NCBI RefSeq assembly: GCF_000247695.1
Contig: NW_004624732.1
Coordinates: 44,906,101 to 44,970,100, forward strand
Direction: 5' to 3'
Length of the DNA stretch: 64,000 nt
DNA from: Heterocephalus glaber
Taxonomy: Eukaryota; Chordata; Mammalia; Rodentia; Bathyergidae
Positions within the stretch are counted from its first letter, which is position 1, and each line of letters starts with the position of its first letter. Shown piece after piece: positions 24,941-37,520 of the stretch. Below the pieces are notes generated by a model. That model saw only the letters and a program-made list of their open reading frames with translations. It was not told where the DNA came from and searched no databases. The position numbers and the translations under genes are program-made.

Positions 24941-25311
24941 TATTATGGTTTAGATGGAGAATGTCTCACCACCTTCTGCACTCACAGGCAAGTTTTGTGG
25001 AATTGGATAATGGGGGCACCATACTCATTGCTGGGATCCTCTCTTCATGAACTGCAGGGGTGAGTGGGCCTGTGGAAGTTGGGGACTGGTCAGAAGAAGT
25101 GAGTCATTAGGGGCGTAACCTGGAGGGCTCCTTCTCTCTCTGCTTCTTGGCTGCTGTGATTTAAAGCAGCTTTTCCTCTGCTATGCCTCTCTGCCATGCA
25201 GTTTCTGCATAAGAGCCAACAGTCTATGGACTGTAGTTGTTTGTCAAATTAAACCTCTCCTCCTTTAGATTGTGTGTGTCAGGTATTTGTCCCAGAGACA
25301 AAGTAAGACAT
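24941..25311 (+). mobile_element. MaLR-type solo LTR (plus strand)
   Basis: It opens TATTATGGTTTAGATGGAGA and AATGTCTCACC. The middle contains CTTGGCTGCTGTGATTTAAA and a TCTGCCATGCAG-type segment. Near the 3' end lie AAATTAAACCTCTCCTCC (poly(A)-signal region) and GTCAGGTATTTGTCCCAGAG. This is the order of the rodent-type MaLR LTR. An open frame at 25237-25428 runs across the 3' end by chance. Confidence 0.82.
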
Positions 25312-26424
25312 AAATGTACACTTAATTGTATACAAGTGTCTATCAACCACATGAAGAACATAGTTGGAAAAGTAGATTCATCTAAGACATTATTCCTTTC
25401 CACAGAAATTTACAATTTACTAGGGTGAAAATAATAAAAACATGAAGTTAAAATGGTTAAATATATATTTTAAAAATATTTTTAAATATTTTAAAAATAA
25501 TGTACATACATAAAATGAATACTGTAGAACATAGACAAAATATGTTATTAGAAGTCAACATTGAATTATACACATTTAAATAGATCTATTAAGAAGGTAG
25601 TATCATAATCAAATCTTTGAGGAGGAGTTAATATGAATAGGAGAAAAAGGAAGAGAAAGATAAGGGCCATTACTCTCAAGAGACCAATGATACGGTAGAA
25701 AATACAGCCATATACCAGTTGAAAAGGGTGAACACAGACCTGGGCAAGATTACAAAGGAGCTTGTCGGCAGAGAGAACAAGAGAGAACTTCATGCTAGAG
25801 AGATTGAGGAGTGAATGTGGGATGATGGGAAATACCTCGCATATACTCCAGCCTTTAAATCTGAAGAGATAGGAGTAAATTCTACTCTGTTTTTCCTTTT
25901 ATTTACTAGAGGAATGAAAAGCAAGATTTTCTTTCCAGGAAGAACCACAAGCACATTTAAAAGTGCTTCTTGTTGAGGTATCAACTTTCCTTTATGAGAT
26001 TTCACACGAGAGTGTTTGGTAATGAACTTGAGGTAGGGGTGTGATTTTAAAGTAAGAATGTTTATGTTTATGTGCACATACTCTATTATTGCACATGTAA
26101 CACCTGGTTCTCAGAAGCAACTGTAACAGTTCAGGTTCCTTTTTTTACATACATTTGCTTCATTGTATAGGGTCTTAGCTTTCTCCAAATGTTTATGTGC
26201 AGGCAGGGAGGGGGTCAGAAGAGTAATGTGGGTGTAATTATGAGGCTTTCTGGGACATTTTAAGCCAAAGTAGCATGTAGAAACTATGGGAAAACAAATC
26301 CCTAAGAGGAAAATATCCACCAGTAGAGAAAAATAGGGCCTCATGAGCTGAGTGCAGCAATAGAGACCACAGGCATATGCCCCTAACACAGAGCTTGAGA
26401 GGACAATTTGTCTGGTTATCAACA
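25312..26424. other. Gene-free AT-rich stretch
   Basis: No gene recognised. AT-rich low-complexity sequence occurs at 25455-25500. Three minus-strand frames (25566-25793, 25790-26077, 26111-26470) are unassigned and have no family match that I know. Confidence 0.5.
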
Positions 26425-26612
26425 TAGCTTGGCTGCCAAACTGCCTGGGTAGAGATCTTGGGGCCATCACCAGTTACCTGTGTGACCTTGGGAAATTCGT
26501 TTCTCTTCTCTACTCCCAAATTTCCCATCACAACCTTTCTTTAAAGTTGCCTGTGAAAATTTCAGAACAGTGCTCAGCAATAGGTGCCATGTAAACAGTG
26601 TAAGCAAGCAAC
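26425..26612 (+). repeat. MIR SINE
   Basis: TGCCAAACTGCCTGGGTAGA, then TACCTGTGTGACCTTGGGAA, then AACAGTGCTCAGCAATAGG are near-verbatim MIR landmarks (CCAGACTGCCTGGGTTCGA, GCTGTGTGACCTTGGGCAA, AACAGTGCCTGGCACATAG). Confidence 0.85.
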
Positions 26613-26954
26613 TTATCACACAAAACAGGACACTTTTAGGAGTGAGAGGGTGATAGAAGCTCTAAAGTTTATATGATATGTTGAAATGTTTATTTATTGA
26701 CTGCAAAAAGTTTCCTTATAAACCTGTTAACACAAAGATCACTTTCAAAAAATATATCTCTTCCTGAAAGATAAAATTATATATATTCATACATATTAAA
26801 ATAAAATAAAATATTTGTTGCCTTTTGAACCTTATAGAGCAACACAAGAAGAAAAATATTTTAGTATATTTTCATGAATCTTAATCAGTTTTCTTAATTT
26901 GTTTCTTTTATTGTGTTAATGGTTGTGGACCCTAAGTTAAATATTTTTCCAATA

Positions 26955-27120
26955 TATATTTTTTTACTTTTTAAAACAAATTTATCAAGATTTAATTTAC
27001 ATGTCACAAAATTCACTCATTTTAGGTGTACAATGTTTTAAAACTGATTTATAGAGTTCTTTTTTTTAGATTTATAGAGTTCTGCAAACATCACAACATA
27101 GACTTTCTGCTTTTTACTTC
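26955..27120. repeat. Old L1M-type 3' fragment
   Basis: TTTATCAAGATTTAATTTAC, then AAAATTCACTCATTTTAGG, TGTACAATG, and GTTCTGCAAACATCACAAC resemble the widespread old L1M 3'-end sequence (TTTATTGAGATATAATTCAC, AAAATTCACCC, TGTACAATTCAG). A 15-bp tandem duplication (GATTTATAGAGTTCT) lies at about 27045-27083. Confidence 0.65.
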
Positions 27121-27202
27121 ATAGAGTTACCTGTCAAGTTCTTTGTTTACGGTTAATTTGAAAATATTGATGTCTTCAATGGACTCCTTTATTAGGACCT
27201 TT

Positions 27203-27289
27203 TTATTTTTTTGAGTGCTGGGAATCAAAGTCAGGGTCTTGTGAATTCTAGGCATGCACTCTACCACTGAGCTACATTCCAAGCCCTGA
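27203..27289 (-). mobile_element. Older ID-type SINE
   Basis: The minus strand reads GGGCTTGGAATGTAGCTCAG, TGGTAGAGTGCATGCCTAG, then a B box GACTTTGATTCC, CAGCACTC and an A-rich tail. The GGTAGAGTGCATGCC segment is closer to the ancestral tRNA-Ala/ID form than to the GGTTCTG form seen elsewhere in the window, so this is an earlier subfamily. Confidence 0.82.
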
Positions 27290-30114
27290 GTGATAATATT
27301 TTAAATGAGAAAACGATCGTTTAATGGCTGCTGGAGTACCTGCTAAACTTGTGACAATTTTTAAGAAAGAAAAAATACCCTCCATTCATATTTTATTTAA
27401 TGCACATAAAAACATGTACAGAAAATCAGGGCCAAATAAGTTGGGAATTCCAAGGGATGGGCAGAAAATAGTGCTAAAGATATTATTAGCTTAATAATTA
27501 GGTGACACATACCAGCCAATGTTCTAATCCAACATCATTCTATAAAAATATAACTATCTAATTTTAAATTTTCTACTAGCCACATTAAAAGTTAAAATTA
27601 GAGAAGTGAAAAGTTTAAAAATAAAGAAATGTACGTGATTTCATCTAAATATTTTCATTGGTACTCTCTTCTTGATTTATTACTATTACTTTTACAATTA
27701 CATAACATATTTTTATGTAACATCAATTTTTAAGATATTATTCATGATTATTATAAATGATTTGCCCTATTTAAACTATAAAATTACAGTTTTCTATTAT
27801 TTTAAATTAAGGTACACTGTATATATTTTTCAATACAAACAAGGAATTCCAAAATTTTTCCTCCACAAATCAAGGTTTGCTACAGGGCAATTTTAGAATT
27901 TAGAAATTAAATATTGCATACTTCTTGATTACTCCTTGTTTAACTTTCTCAATTTTCCCATTGCTATTGCAAAGATACATTTTAATTTTTTTCTTTTTTG
28001 CAAAATTTGTCTTCCATTATGTTATTTTTATGAAAAGCTTCAAAAACTGATAAATTTTGGTGCTTCATTTTTCAATACTTTATTAAAGATTTTCTGGTGG
28101 TTTCTGAAAGTATGATACAAAAATTATAAAAGAGTGTTAATACCATTTTAGAATATGCTGTGTAGGTTTTTTATAAAGCAATTCTTCAAAGGCTCAAATG
28201 TTTCTCAAATCAGTTTGTTGAGGGACAATGAAAAATAAAGTTTTTACTTCCATAATGGTTTAAAAAAATTCTTATTCGTCATCAGTTTAGTCACAAAAAT
28301 TCTGTACTTTAGTCAGCTCTATTGTGTAAAAATAAAACAATTTCAAATTGTAACAATAAAAACTTCTATTTCAACTGAAGATAGTCATAGTTTGGAAACA
28401 AAAGCATAAACTAGGTGTACACTACTGTCAATTCCAGTCCATCCCATAGGTTTCTTTACTTACAAAGATTATTTTTAAATGATAGTTTACTCCACTGATA
28501 TTTATATTGTGATCATAAAACAACTTATTTTGTTTTTAATTTTAACTGTGAATGTTGTTTCAATTCAGCATTTTGAACTATATTAAACTGTACTTTTATA
28601 AGTAATATGAAAATATAAAATGAGCTTGTGCATTGGAAGCACCTAATAACGATGACATGACACTCATACTGCTTAACAATATACCACAAAGTCCTTCTGT
28701 TTAATAAACGTAGTAGATTAACAGCTATCACTTTCATTTTTCTATAAGATAAGAATATTAGATTTAAACATGAAGAAAATGAAGAACATTAATTTGACCT
28801 GAAAGAAAATCTTCTCTTCAGAGTGAATGTAAGCTTACCTTCTTTAGTTGCATTTGTTAAATGTTGTCTTTGTAACAGTTATCTAGAAACAACTACTAAC
28901 TTCTGAAATAATAGTTGATACTTCAAAGTATTGTCTGTTGGTTTTTCATGTGTTATTAGCGCTATTAATGCAGTTACTATACAGGGCAGTAGATGTCAGC
29001 TAACAATTTGTGCAAAAGTTCATCTTTTTTGTGAAGCAAAAATTCAGTGATTTTTATTAAAGTATTTTAAGATAATTTTATTTATTGCAAATGGAAAAGG
29101 CCACTAAACAATAAAATAAGTATTTATTTGTATATTTATAAAATGGAACAAGAAATAAAACTCCCATAAATGAACACTTGTAATACTCCATAATCTCTGT
29201 GGCTAAATGGCTAAAAGACTAAAAGGTAGAGTCTGACCAAAACATTCTCACTTATACAACCATTAATAATAATGCATTGCTTAAAAATGAAAGACCTAGG
29301 CCAATATTTTTAGGAAATGGAGACAAAAAGTGTGAGTTTGAGTCTGTAGACATGAGAATAGGAGTCTCCTGCCTGGAAGTCATTGCTATTACTGCTTGTG
29401 CAGAGATCAACTAAAAATAATGTATGTGTCAAAAGGATGATCATTAATTACATTGATAACACCTATGTTTCCATATAACATACTTTAATATTAGTTTGTG
29501 TGCAGGGGGAAATATCAAATTTCATTTATTTTAGGATTGGCATGACTCCACATAGTCCAACTCGTCTTCCTTCCTAGCTACTTGTTCTTCATTTCATTAG
29601 CTGAGAATACCAATAAGGATTAAATTTGAGTATTTTGTGGCTTTAGAGCATGGATATTGAGAGGAGACATAAAAAACCTTTACCTCCTTCCTCTCTGATG
29701 CTACACATAACACAGGACAAGCAGATGGTGCTGACAGTGTCAATTAAGGAGATAGCAAGCAAGGAAAGTTTTAATGTGGCTAATCTGGGATAAATATCAT
29801 AGGACCATATTAAGTAATATTTATTGAGCACTTCTATAAACACGGTGTCACCTAGGTGTTCTGATACCCATGGAGGCTCTGGGTCAGTCTTGTCATCTCC
29901 TTTACTGAATTTCCTTTTCTCTTAAGTAGATATACATAAACCTCATGATTGTCTAAAAATTCCATATAAAATTGAGTAGGTCTTCACAAATCCAAATACA
30001 TTAGGGAATTGGTGGCTTTAGAGAAAACATGTTTGTTGTGAAAAATATAGTTTGGTCCTAATTAATTGTTAGCATACTTGATCATTCATACCTTGAAAAA
30101 TTTTTCTTTCTTTT
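27290..30114. other. Gene-free, very AT-rich stretch
   Basis: No gene or repeat recognised. 27530-28400 is extremely AT-rich. The frames at 27672-27896, 28525-28737 and 29643-29843 are rich in Phe, Tyr, Ile and Leu, as expected from AT composition. A weak L2-like phrase (ATATTTATTGAGCACTTC) lies at 29817-29835. Confidence 0.6.
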
Positions 30115-30250
30115 TATTCCCAGTTGTATTAATGAGGAAACTGAAATACAGAAAATCTAGAGCACATTCTACCAACCCACACAGTGAGTTGATAGAGCCA
30201 GGAGAGATTTTATGAAATCCAGACTGCTGGTCAGTCTATCAGCTCGACCT
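30115..30250 (-). repeat. MIR SINE
   Basis: Reverse-oriented MIR: ATGAGGAAACTGAAATACAG, a block ending CACACAGTGAGTTGATAGAG, then CCAGACTGCTGGTCAGTCTA, matching GATGAGGAAACTGAGGCACAG, CACACAGCTAG and the CAGGCAGTCTGACTC segment of the consensus. Confidence 0.82.
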
Positions 30251-30259
30251 CCATGTGAG

Positions 30260-33200
30260 TCTCATGTAGGTAGGAACAGCTTTCTTTAAAACGATCATAA
30301 GGCAGATCAGAAAAACATTTCATTCCATGTGATTTCTAATTTGAAATGCAAACAATTGCCAATTTGTTCAACTTGTATTTATAATTATTTCCTTGTGAAT
30401 TACTCATCACTAAATGCTTTATAAATATTTTTTCTTTCTTTCCAATGTCTATGGAATGATCATAGCATAGAAAATGTTGGCTTTCAAGGATTTATTAATA
30501 TCTTTTTGAAATAACTTTTATTTGTAAAATAGAATAAAAGCACTTTAAAGAAACAAATCTTGAGTCTGAATTTCCTCTCAGGCAATAACTTATCTGATGT
30601 GCTTAATCAGAACTACACAATGAGTTTTATTTAAAGAACTATTATATAAGAAGTAGAAAAGTAAATATGCACACTTGAACTTAGTTGAGCACGGCCTTGC
30701 CATCAGTACCATCTGGCAGATTTTTTGACTTGACTAAAAGCCGAAGGCATCTTGTTGTTTGCAATACTGAATCTGGTTTCACTTTTGCCAACAATGAAGA
30801 AAACAAGCTAGTAATATGGCTATATGTATCATATGCTTACCATAATCTCAAAAGTTAACCCTGCATGGATAACTGTGCCTATTATTTCTTTTTGAACATG
30901 AGACCCAATCAAAGCATTTTATAGCTGGTTAAATAAATATCCCTTTACTCATAAACTTAACAAATCCAGGGATGAATACAGATCTCAATAATTTGATTCA
31001 GAATATTGCCTTAACACTGTGCTTGGAATCATAACAATATCAAATAAATTTTTAAAAAGAAAGCAGAACCCCTCCCTCCCAAAGGTTTTTTGTTTTTTAT
31101 TTTATTTTTTTTTCTGGACCTGGTTGCTATAAAAAGGCAACATTATGTGTGTTTTTAAATCTTTTCTGTGTAAAATGATGTAAATTTAAAACAGCCTAAA
31201 TATTAAACAGTACCATATTTATTTTTAAAAAACAAATTATTCACTGTTAAATAATAACAATAATCTCATTAAGCAAGGGAGGAAACAGAACCATTAGAAG
31301 AAATTCAGTGAAGAGTAACCTGCTTATTCTATGGGTCACAAGGACTGCTTTATAAGTAAAGATTAAAGAAAAAATAATGCGAGATATGTTTCTGAATGAG
31401 ACTGAAGCTGTAATAGTAAAGCAACAGTGAAGTAAACAATATGGGCAAAGAAACTTCATATTTTGATGTAATTGAGGAAGGAAAAGTGATCCTGATCTAT
31501 TTGCTAACAATAAGTATCATCAGGTGAAGTATATAGTAATCAAAAGGAGAATTCTCAGCTTCAAATATTCTTTAAAATATCTTCAAAGTAGGCTATGTAA
31601 AGTGGGTAACTGTGGCAATAATCAAATAGATGTAGAATACTTATTCAATTGAATTCCCACTTTCTCCTCAAAAATCTTAAAACTGGAAGTGAGGGGGAAT
31701 AGATGTCAAAGTTTCAAATCCATACCCAAGGGGGATTTGCTTTGTGTGTGTGACAGTAAAATGAATAGGACAGAGAGGTAAGATGACACAGGTGGGGGAG
31801 AGGAAAATGGTCATTTTAAAAGAAATGAAAATGTTGGGAGAAACATGAAGAGATATTAAAAAGAGAAATCAAGAGCATGGTGCTGATTTCCATTTCCCCT
31901 CACCTGATTCTTCCAACCACTTCACTGGTTAAGTTTTATAGGTTGCAATAACTGGCATGAAGAGGTGCGCCTGACAGCTGTTCATGGTGCAGAATCTTGA
32001 AAAGGTCAGCGTAGAAGCAGTATGACAGGCCATGTAAGTCATTATGTGCCTTATAACTCATTTGTAAGTAGAATGAGAAATAGAGCAAATTAATGTAAAC
32101 TCTGCCATAAGACCTTTGAAAACATGTTAGTTATATTGAACACTAGGATTTACTCTGTATCTAGAAAGACAAATAGATATTTCTTCACAAATGCATTACA
32201 TTCCTGAGGAGCAGCAGAAATTCATTTGCTGTGTTGATGTTTGAAGAAAAGATACTGGAAGTGGAAGGAAGCTGGATTGGGAGACAGTGTGTAATGAAAT
32301 ATATACATAAATATTATATGTATATATTCACACTGTGTGCCCTTAAATTTTGGTTTATGCCATTCAGATATCATTTCATAATGAATGAAAATCAGAAGAC
32401 TTTCAAGGTTATGTACTTTTAAAGAATAATGAAAGAAAATCATCAGATAACATAGTAAATTTATGAATTAGGATACTTTTATTTTCATGAATTTATTTAT
32501 TGTGAAGGCTTGTTTTGCTTTGAAGCAGGCATAAATATACACCATTAACCAAGGGTTTTTTTAAAAATTAAAAGTAACAAGCATGAAGCTTCTTCTTTAT
32601 TACTAAAAGACAGTTTCAGAACGTGCTACAGGTGCTTGTTACAGAGTAGTGAAAGAGTTAATTATCCATAAAGCCTGCCCCACGCCAAAAGTCCCACCGT
32701 GCTTCTGTAATACACTTAGGCACCATTCCTAATGGCAAAATCTATTAGAATCCACAATATTCTCCCAAGGGAGGTGATAGGAGTCTTGTCACTTGAGATA
32801 TTTAAAACTACACTGGATGAAGCACTAGAGCACTGTGAGTACATGAGCTCCAACCCTCAGGACAGAATGCATAACCTAATGGGAGCTTCCACCCCTTAAT
32901 ACCTCTGATTCGCTGGGTGGATGCTTTAATAGCTACCTCATTTTTAAGTAGATGAGCAACAGCCTATTTTTTTTAATGGGAATTTAGTTTGGTCTATAAA
33001 GTGTCAAGGCAGAGGTGACAAGACAAACCACAAGGGAATGGAGGGAGCCTCCTAGAAATTTAATTGATTTGGAGGAGGGTTGAGCAAACACAACAGTGTA
33101 TTAGAGTTTAGCAAATGTCTAAATTTTTTCAAATTTTTCAGTTCAAGGAAACCCAAAACACATTTGGCTAAACACTTTTTCCTTAATTTTCAAACCCATG

Positions 33201-35404
33201 TGTATTTCAAGGGAAATTTAATCCATGTGTTTCTGATTCATTTACACTTAGCTCATCAAAATGTGGTTTTGTAAGACTCATTTGATATCTAAGAAGCCTT
33301 GTGAGCTTTTCATACGTTTTTTTTTTCTTTTAACCAGGAAGTTGCGTTTTGCCAAGTGTCAATGGATCTTCAACCCCAAAAAGAGTCATTTGGTTTGGGC
33401 TCATGGAATTGTGGAAGTTGATGGGAGCTAGTAAGCAGGGAGAGGGGAGAATGCTGGTTAAGACAGCAACAATATTCCCATTTATAATGTGTAATATACT
33501 GAAATGACTTGAAAAAATCTTCCTTTATTTCTGAGTTTGTAGCAGAAAATCCATTTTAAGTTCTTAAAAGTCTTGTAGAAATCACAAGGATAAATTTTAT
33601 TACAGGACACAATATTGTCGTGCCATTTGTTAATTGTCTACTAAAATGTCTGAAAAAATCTATAACCAGGTCAGCAATGGCGTATTTACTTCAGAGGTAA
33701 TTATGAAGAAGTAATTCAAAAAGGTGTTTAGATTGGCTGTTTTTCTATATTGAAAGAAAATAAGAGCTCTCTGCATAGTTTTTGTTGCTCTATGCACAGC
33801 ACTATTTCTTAACAGAAAAAATTAGACAAAAAGACTCAGTAAATGTGCTGATTCAGGTGCACACAATCCCCTATCTCATTGCTGAAGTTCCGAAAGCGCA
33901 TCTGGGGTAAGGAAACATGCATCCGGTCCATCTGTCAGGAGTGCATGAGAAAGCCAATAATGTTTGCACCTGCAGGATGAATTACATCTCTGGTGAATGT
34001 GGGAAGCTACATAATGAGACAGTTGAGTGGCTGACACATTGCTTTCCTCTTTCTCCTACTGTACCTTCTTTTTGTACTACCTTCACTTTTCCCCACTCCA
34101 TCCTCTCCCATTTTCCCACCTTTATACAATCGCCACTAGATAATGGAGCAAATGTGGCACATTCATTCAAGGATGGGTTGACATGGATTACTCCTTGCTT
34201 TCATTTGGTTGTTCTTTAGATAAATTCTTCACTGAGAACAAGATAATGAAAACCACACAGTCATTGAACACAAAAATCTGCCATCACTTTGGCTGTTCCC
34301 TTGCAGACCATTTCATTTCGCGAAGGCTAGTCTCTGAGTTTACTCCAGTGACAGATCCCAACCAGGTGGAATCCTGCCCCCTATGGGCTTGCATAATTCA
34401 GACAACACTACCAATTTAGTTGTTGCCTGTCACTCCCAATTCAGAGAAGTTATGTGCCGGTAACATCACTTGCTGGGTGGGTATAGCTTAGTAACTGGGC
34501 CTTTTAAGTATTTGTATGAGTTTTGCTCTGGGACCTTCAATGTGGAGCTTAAGGCAGAAGAACCAGGATAGATAACAACTGAGAATTAAAAGAACATAAA
34601 AATTTTTAAAGCCCTATTGAACCACAGCCTACAGGAAATGAATAATTATTTATGGTGGGTGAAGCTGAGCTGTATTTTATTTTGGAGTGAATTTTGACAG
34701 TATAAGGCAGAATTATAAATTTTTAATTATGGCAGCAATTTAAGACTACAGGTGTGAGGATACAGAATTATGCATTGGTTCAAAATCCCACACTGGTGAG
34801 TAAAAAGGCTCAAAGAAAAAAATACACATGAGGTTACCAGAATTTGAACAAAAAAAGTTTGTTTTCACTTTATAATTTGGAACTTGGTTTATATAGACAC
34901 CAAAGAGGCAGTGCAGAAATATTAAATTCATCTCTGAAAACAAAGGTTAATGCCAGCATTGTGGTTTAAAATTTTAAAAACAATATTAAAATTATCCAGA
35001 CAGACTCTTGTGCCCTCACAAAATTTCTGAAAAGTAAATTAATTACTGTATATCTAATTCCATTTTCTTTTTCAAAAATATGTGATTAAGAATGAGAACT
35101 TCAGTCAATGGACAAAATATGCCTCTCATATATCTTTCTAATGCTGGAGAAAATAGTGTCAAAGTTTCTTTTAAGACTAAATATAAGTTTGGTTTTTAAT
35201 GATCAGAAATCATTTTTATCATTGACCAAGTAAGACAAATTGAATAATATTGAATTATCTTATGTATCCCTTATAAAATATAATATATAAAGCACATGAT
35301 TAATAAGAAAATATGCATTGCTAATGTATTTTTTCACTAAGAGATGGAAAATAGTGTAGGATAATTTTGTCCAAACTAATTTTGTATGTTAAAAAAATGT
35401 GTAA
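30260..35404. other. Gene-free AT-rich stretch
   Basis: No gene recognised over 5 kb. Open frames at 31247-31510, 33080-33274, 33917-34219 and 34183-34419 match no protein family I know. An imperfect palindrome lies at 32284-32336 (separate entry). A T-rich run occurs at 31086-31115. Confidence 0.55.
32284..32336. repeat. Two-step AT-rich inverted repeat
   Basis: Outer arms ACAGTGTG (32284-32291) and CACACTGT (32329-32336) and inner arms AATATATACATA (32298-32309) and TATGTATATATT (32317-32328) pair perfectly. A 6-nt bulge (32292-32297) lies on the left side only and the central loop is 7 nt. Open frames on both strands here follow from the symmetry and are not evidence of genes. Confidence 0.75.
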
Positions 35405-35566
35405 AGATCCTGTAGCCAGGCTACACGCCCTCCCACAACCTTACCAGCTGCACACCCTCCGCTCTGGACCCTTCTCACCTCCTGACCAAACCTCTGCAGT
35501 CATCCAGGCTTTACATCCAGCAGAGAGCCTTTTAAAGGGGTCACCACAGAGCACTGCTTCGTCTCT

Positions 35567-35645
35567 TTCCTCAGCAGGGAACAAACTGCAGACCTTGTGC
35601 TTGCAAGGCCGGCGGCAGCACCACTGAGCTAAATCTCCAGCCCAC
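35567..35645 (-). mobile_element. ID SINE, no clear A-tail
   Basis: The minus strand reads GGGCTGGAGATTTAGCTCAG, TGGTGCTGCCGCCGGCC, TTGCAAGCACAAGG and a mutated B box GCAGTTTGTTCC. Its expected GTACC plus A-tail is replaced by CTGCTGAGGAAAGAG. It sits between GC-richer sequence at 35405-35566 and the L1 start. Confidence 0.82.
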
Positions 35646-37474
35646 AAGAGAGGTCTGTTGCCTAACTCAATCTCTGCCAAGAAGAATAACCAAGTAGAAG
35701 CTGTCAGGCTCCGTAAACCACTCTGGTTAAGAAAGTAGTCCTGAGAACATTTTGGCAGAAGATAATCCTGAAACTACTGTAGTCATGGCATGCAGACCAC
35801 TAGAGAGAATAAAGATGCTTATAAGAAGAGAAAGATAGGTGCAGAGGAGGTGAACCTTCCGGGCCGTCATACCACTCCCCCCAGAGCCAAGGAGGTAAGC
35901 CAAATGGGTGCCAGCAGCACATACCCCCCACCCCTGTTGAAATGAGAAGACACATAAACGAGTATCAAAAACTAACTTCTAGATCACCTAAAGCAACCCC
36001 AAAGGGAAACAAGACGGAACACCCTGATACTAAACCACCTGGACTCCCTGAACTGGCAACAAAAGAGGATCTGGAAAAAAACAAATTAGAAATAATTTCT
36101 CACATATCAGCAGAGATTGTGCCCGTAGTGCAAGACATTATTAAAAAATCAAGAGAGGACACAGATAAAAAAAAATAGAGGAGCTAAGGAACATGATGGA
36201 AGCCCAACATAGGAAACAAATGGAATCCATAAAACATGCAAACAGATTTCCAGGACATTAAAAACTCCACTGAAGGTTTACACAGCAGAATGAGCCAATG
36301 TGAGGATAGAATTTCAGGTATAGAAGATAGGATTGCAATTAGTGACCAGGAACAGAAAAATTTCTTTAAACTTGTAAGGGATCATGAGAAATCAATCCAG
36401 CAGCTACTAGACAATGCAAAGAAGAATAACATAAGACTGATCAGAGTCAATGAAGAAACAGGAGAGAGTGCAGAAAACAAAAAAAACTGTTGACAGAAGT
36501 GATGGCAGAAAACTTCCCAAGGAGGGGAAAAGAACTTGACATACAGATAAGTGAGGCATATAAGGCTCGAACTTGATCAAAAACAATCTACACATAGACA
36601 TATAATAGTTAAGATTCCAGAAAACCAACAGAGGAACAAAATTCTACAAGCAGTTAGAGAAAACAAACAAATTACATACAAAGGAAAGTCCATCAGAATC
36701 CCAGCAGACTTCTCAATGCAAATGCTCAAGTCAAGAAGAGCTTGGAGTGACATTGATGTAGCCTGAAAAATTATCTTTCAAAATTGATGGAGAAATAAGA
36801 TACTTTCATGACAAAGAGCACCTTAGAAACTTCATGAATACCAAACCAGCACTCCAAAAAATAAAAACAATATGCTAGGAAAAGACAATGAGTATCACAT
36901 CCCCAGGAAGCCCAGCAGAATGAATCTATCCGGCACGACAAGAAATTAAACACAAAGGGGGAGAATCCAACAAAAAGAAAAAGTCATGACAATGATAAGT
37001 CAATATGGATCAATTATAACCATCAATGTTAATGCTCTCAATTCACAAATCAAAAGAGATAGACTGGCAGAATGAGTCAAGAAACAAGATCCATCAATAT
37101 GCTCCATACAAGAAACACATTTAATTCAAAAACAAACTCATAGACTGAAAGTTAAAGGGTGGAAAACAATACTCCATGCAACAAGATCCCCCCAAAATAC
37201 AGGAGTAGCTATCTTCTTTGCAGATCAAATGGACTTCAAACCAACACTAATTAAGACAGACAAAGAAGCCCACTGCATCCTTATAAAGGGAACAATCTAA
37301 GAGGAAGATATCACAATCATAAACATATATGCACCAAAATCTAGTGCAGCCTACTATATAAAACAAATACTAACGGACATGAAAAAAATAAGCACTAATA
37401 CAATAGTAGTGGGGGACCTCAATACCCCACTTTCAAAGATAGACAGATCAACTAGACAAAAAACAAGCAATGAT
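35646..37474 (+). mobile_element. LINE-1: 5' region, ORF1 and ORF2 endonuclease, 3' end missing
   Basis: A degraded L1 with its 5' part. ORF1 begins at ATG 35942 (SPKATPKGNKTEHPDTKPPG, then the coiled coil). A run of nine A at 36168-36176, two more than in the copy at 23359, shifts frame into a stop. Further blocks are KSIQQLLDNAKKNNIRLIRV (36236-36493) and the C-terminal RNA-binding part (36551-36766; HRHIIVKIPENQQRNKIL). ORF2 starts at ATG 36986 and shows the APE-like endonuclease motifs INVNALN, SIQETHL, INIYAP and VVGDLNTPLS, interrupted by stops near 37075 and 37300. The endonuclease nicks target DNA in active L1. The copy ends abruptly at 37474 against an ID fragment. 35405-35566 may also be L1 5'UTR. 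Confidence 0.92.
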
Positions 37475-37520
37475 GGGGCCGGGGATTTAGCTCAGTGGTT
37501 CCGGTGCCTGCTTCGCAAGT
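37475..37520 (+). mobile_element. 5' half of an ID SINE
   Basis: GGGGCCGGGGATTTAGCTCA, GTGGTTCCGGTGCCTGC and TTCGCAAGT form the head with A box only. The B box, GTACC and tail are absent. The break falls exactly where MLT1-type sequence begins (37521). Confidence 0.9.

Noticed and set aside
26111..26531. Two overlapping minus-strand frames (119 and 97 codons) as a gene
   Set aside because: They overlap an antisense MIR element from 26425 and match no protein I know.
35942..36766. Functional L1 ORF1 gene
   Set aside because: Frameshift at the A-run near 36170 and later stops break the frame, and the element lacks its 3' end.
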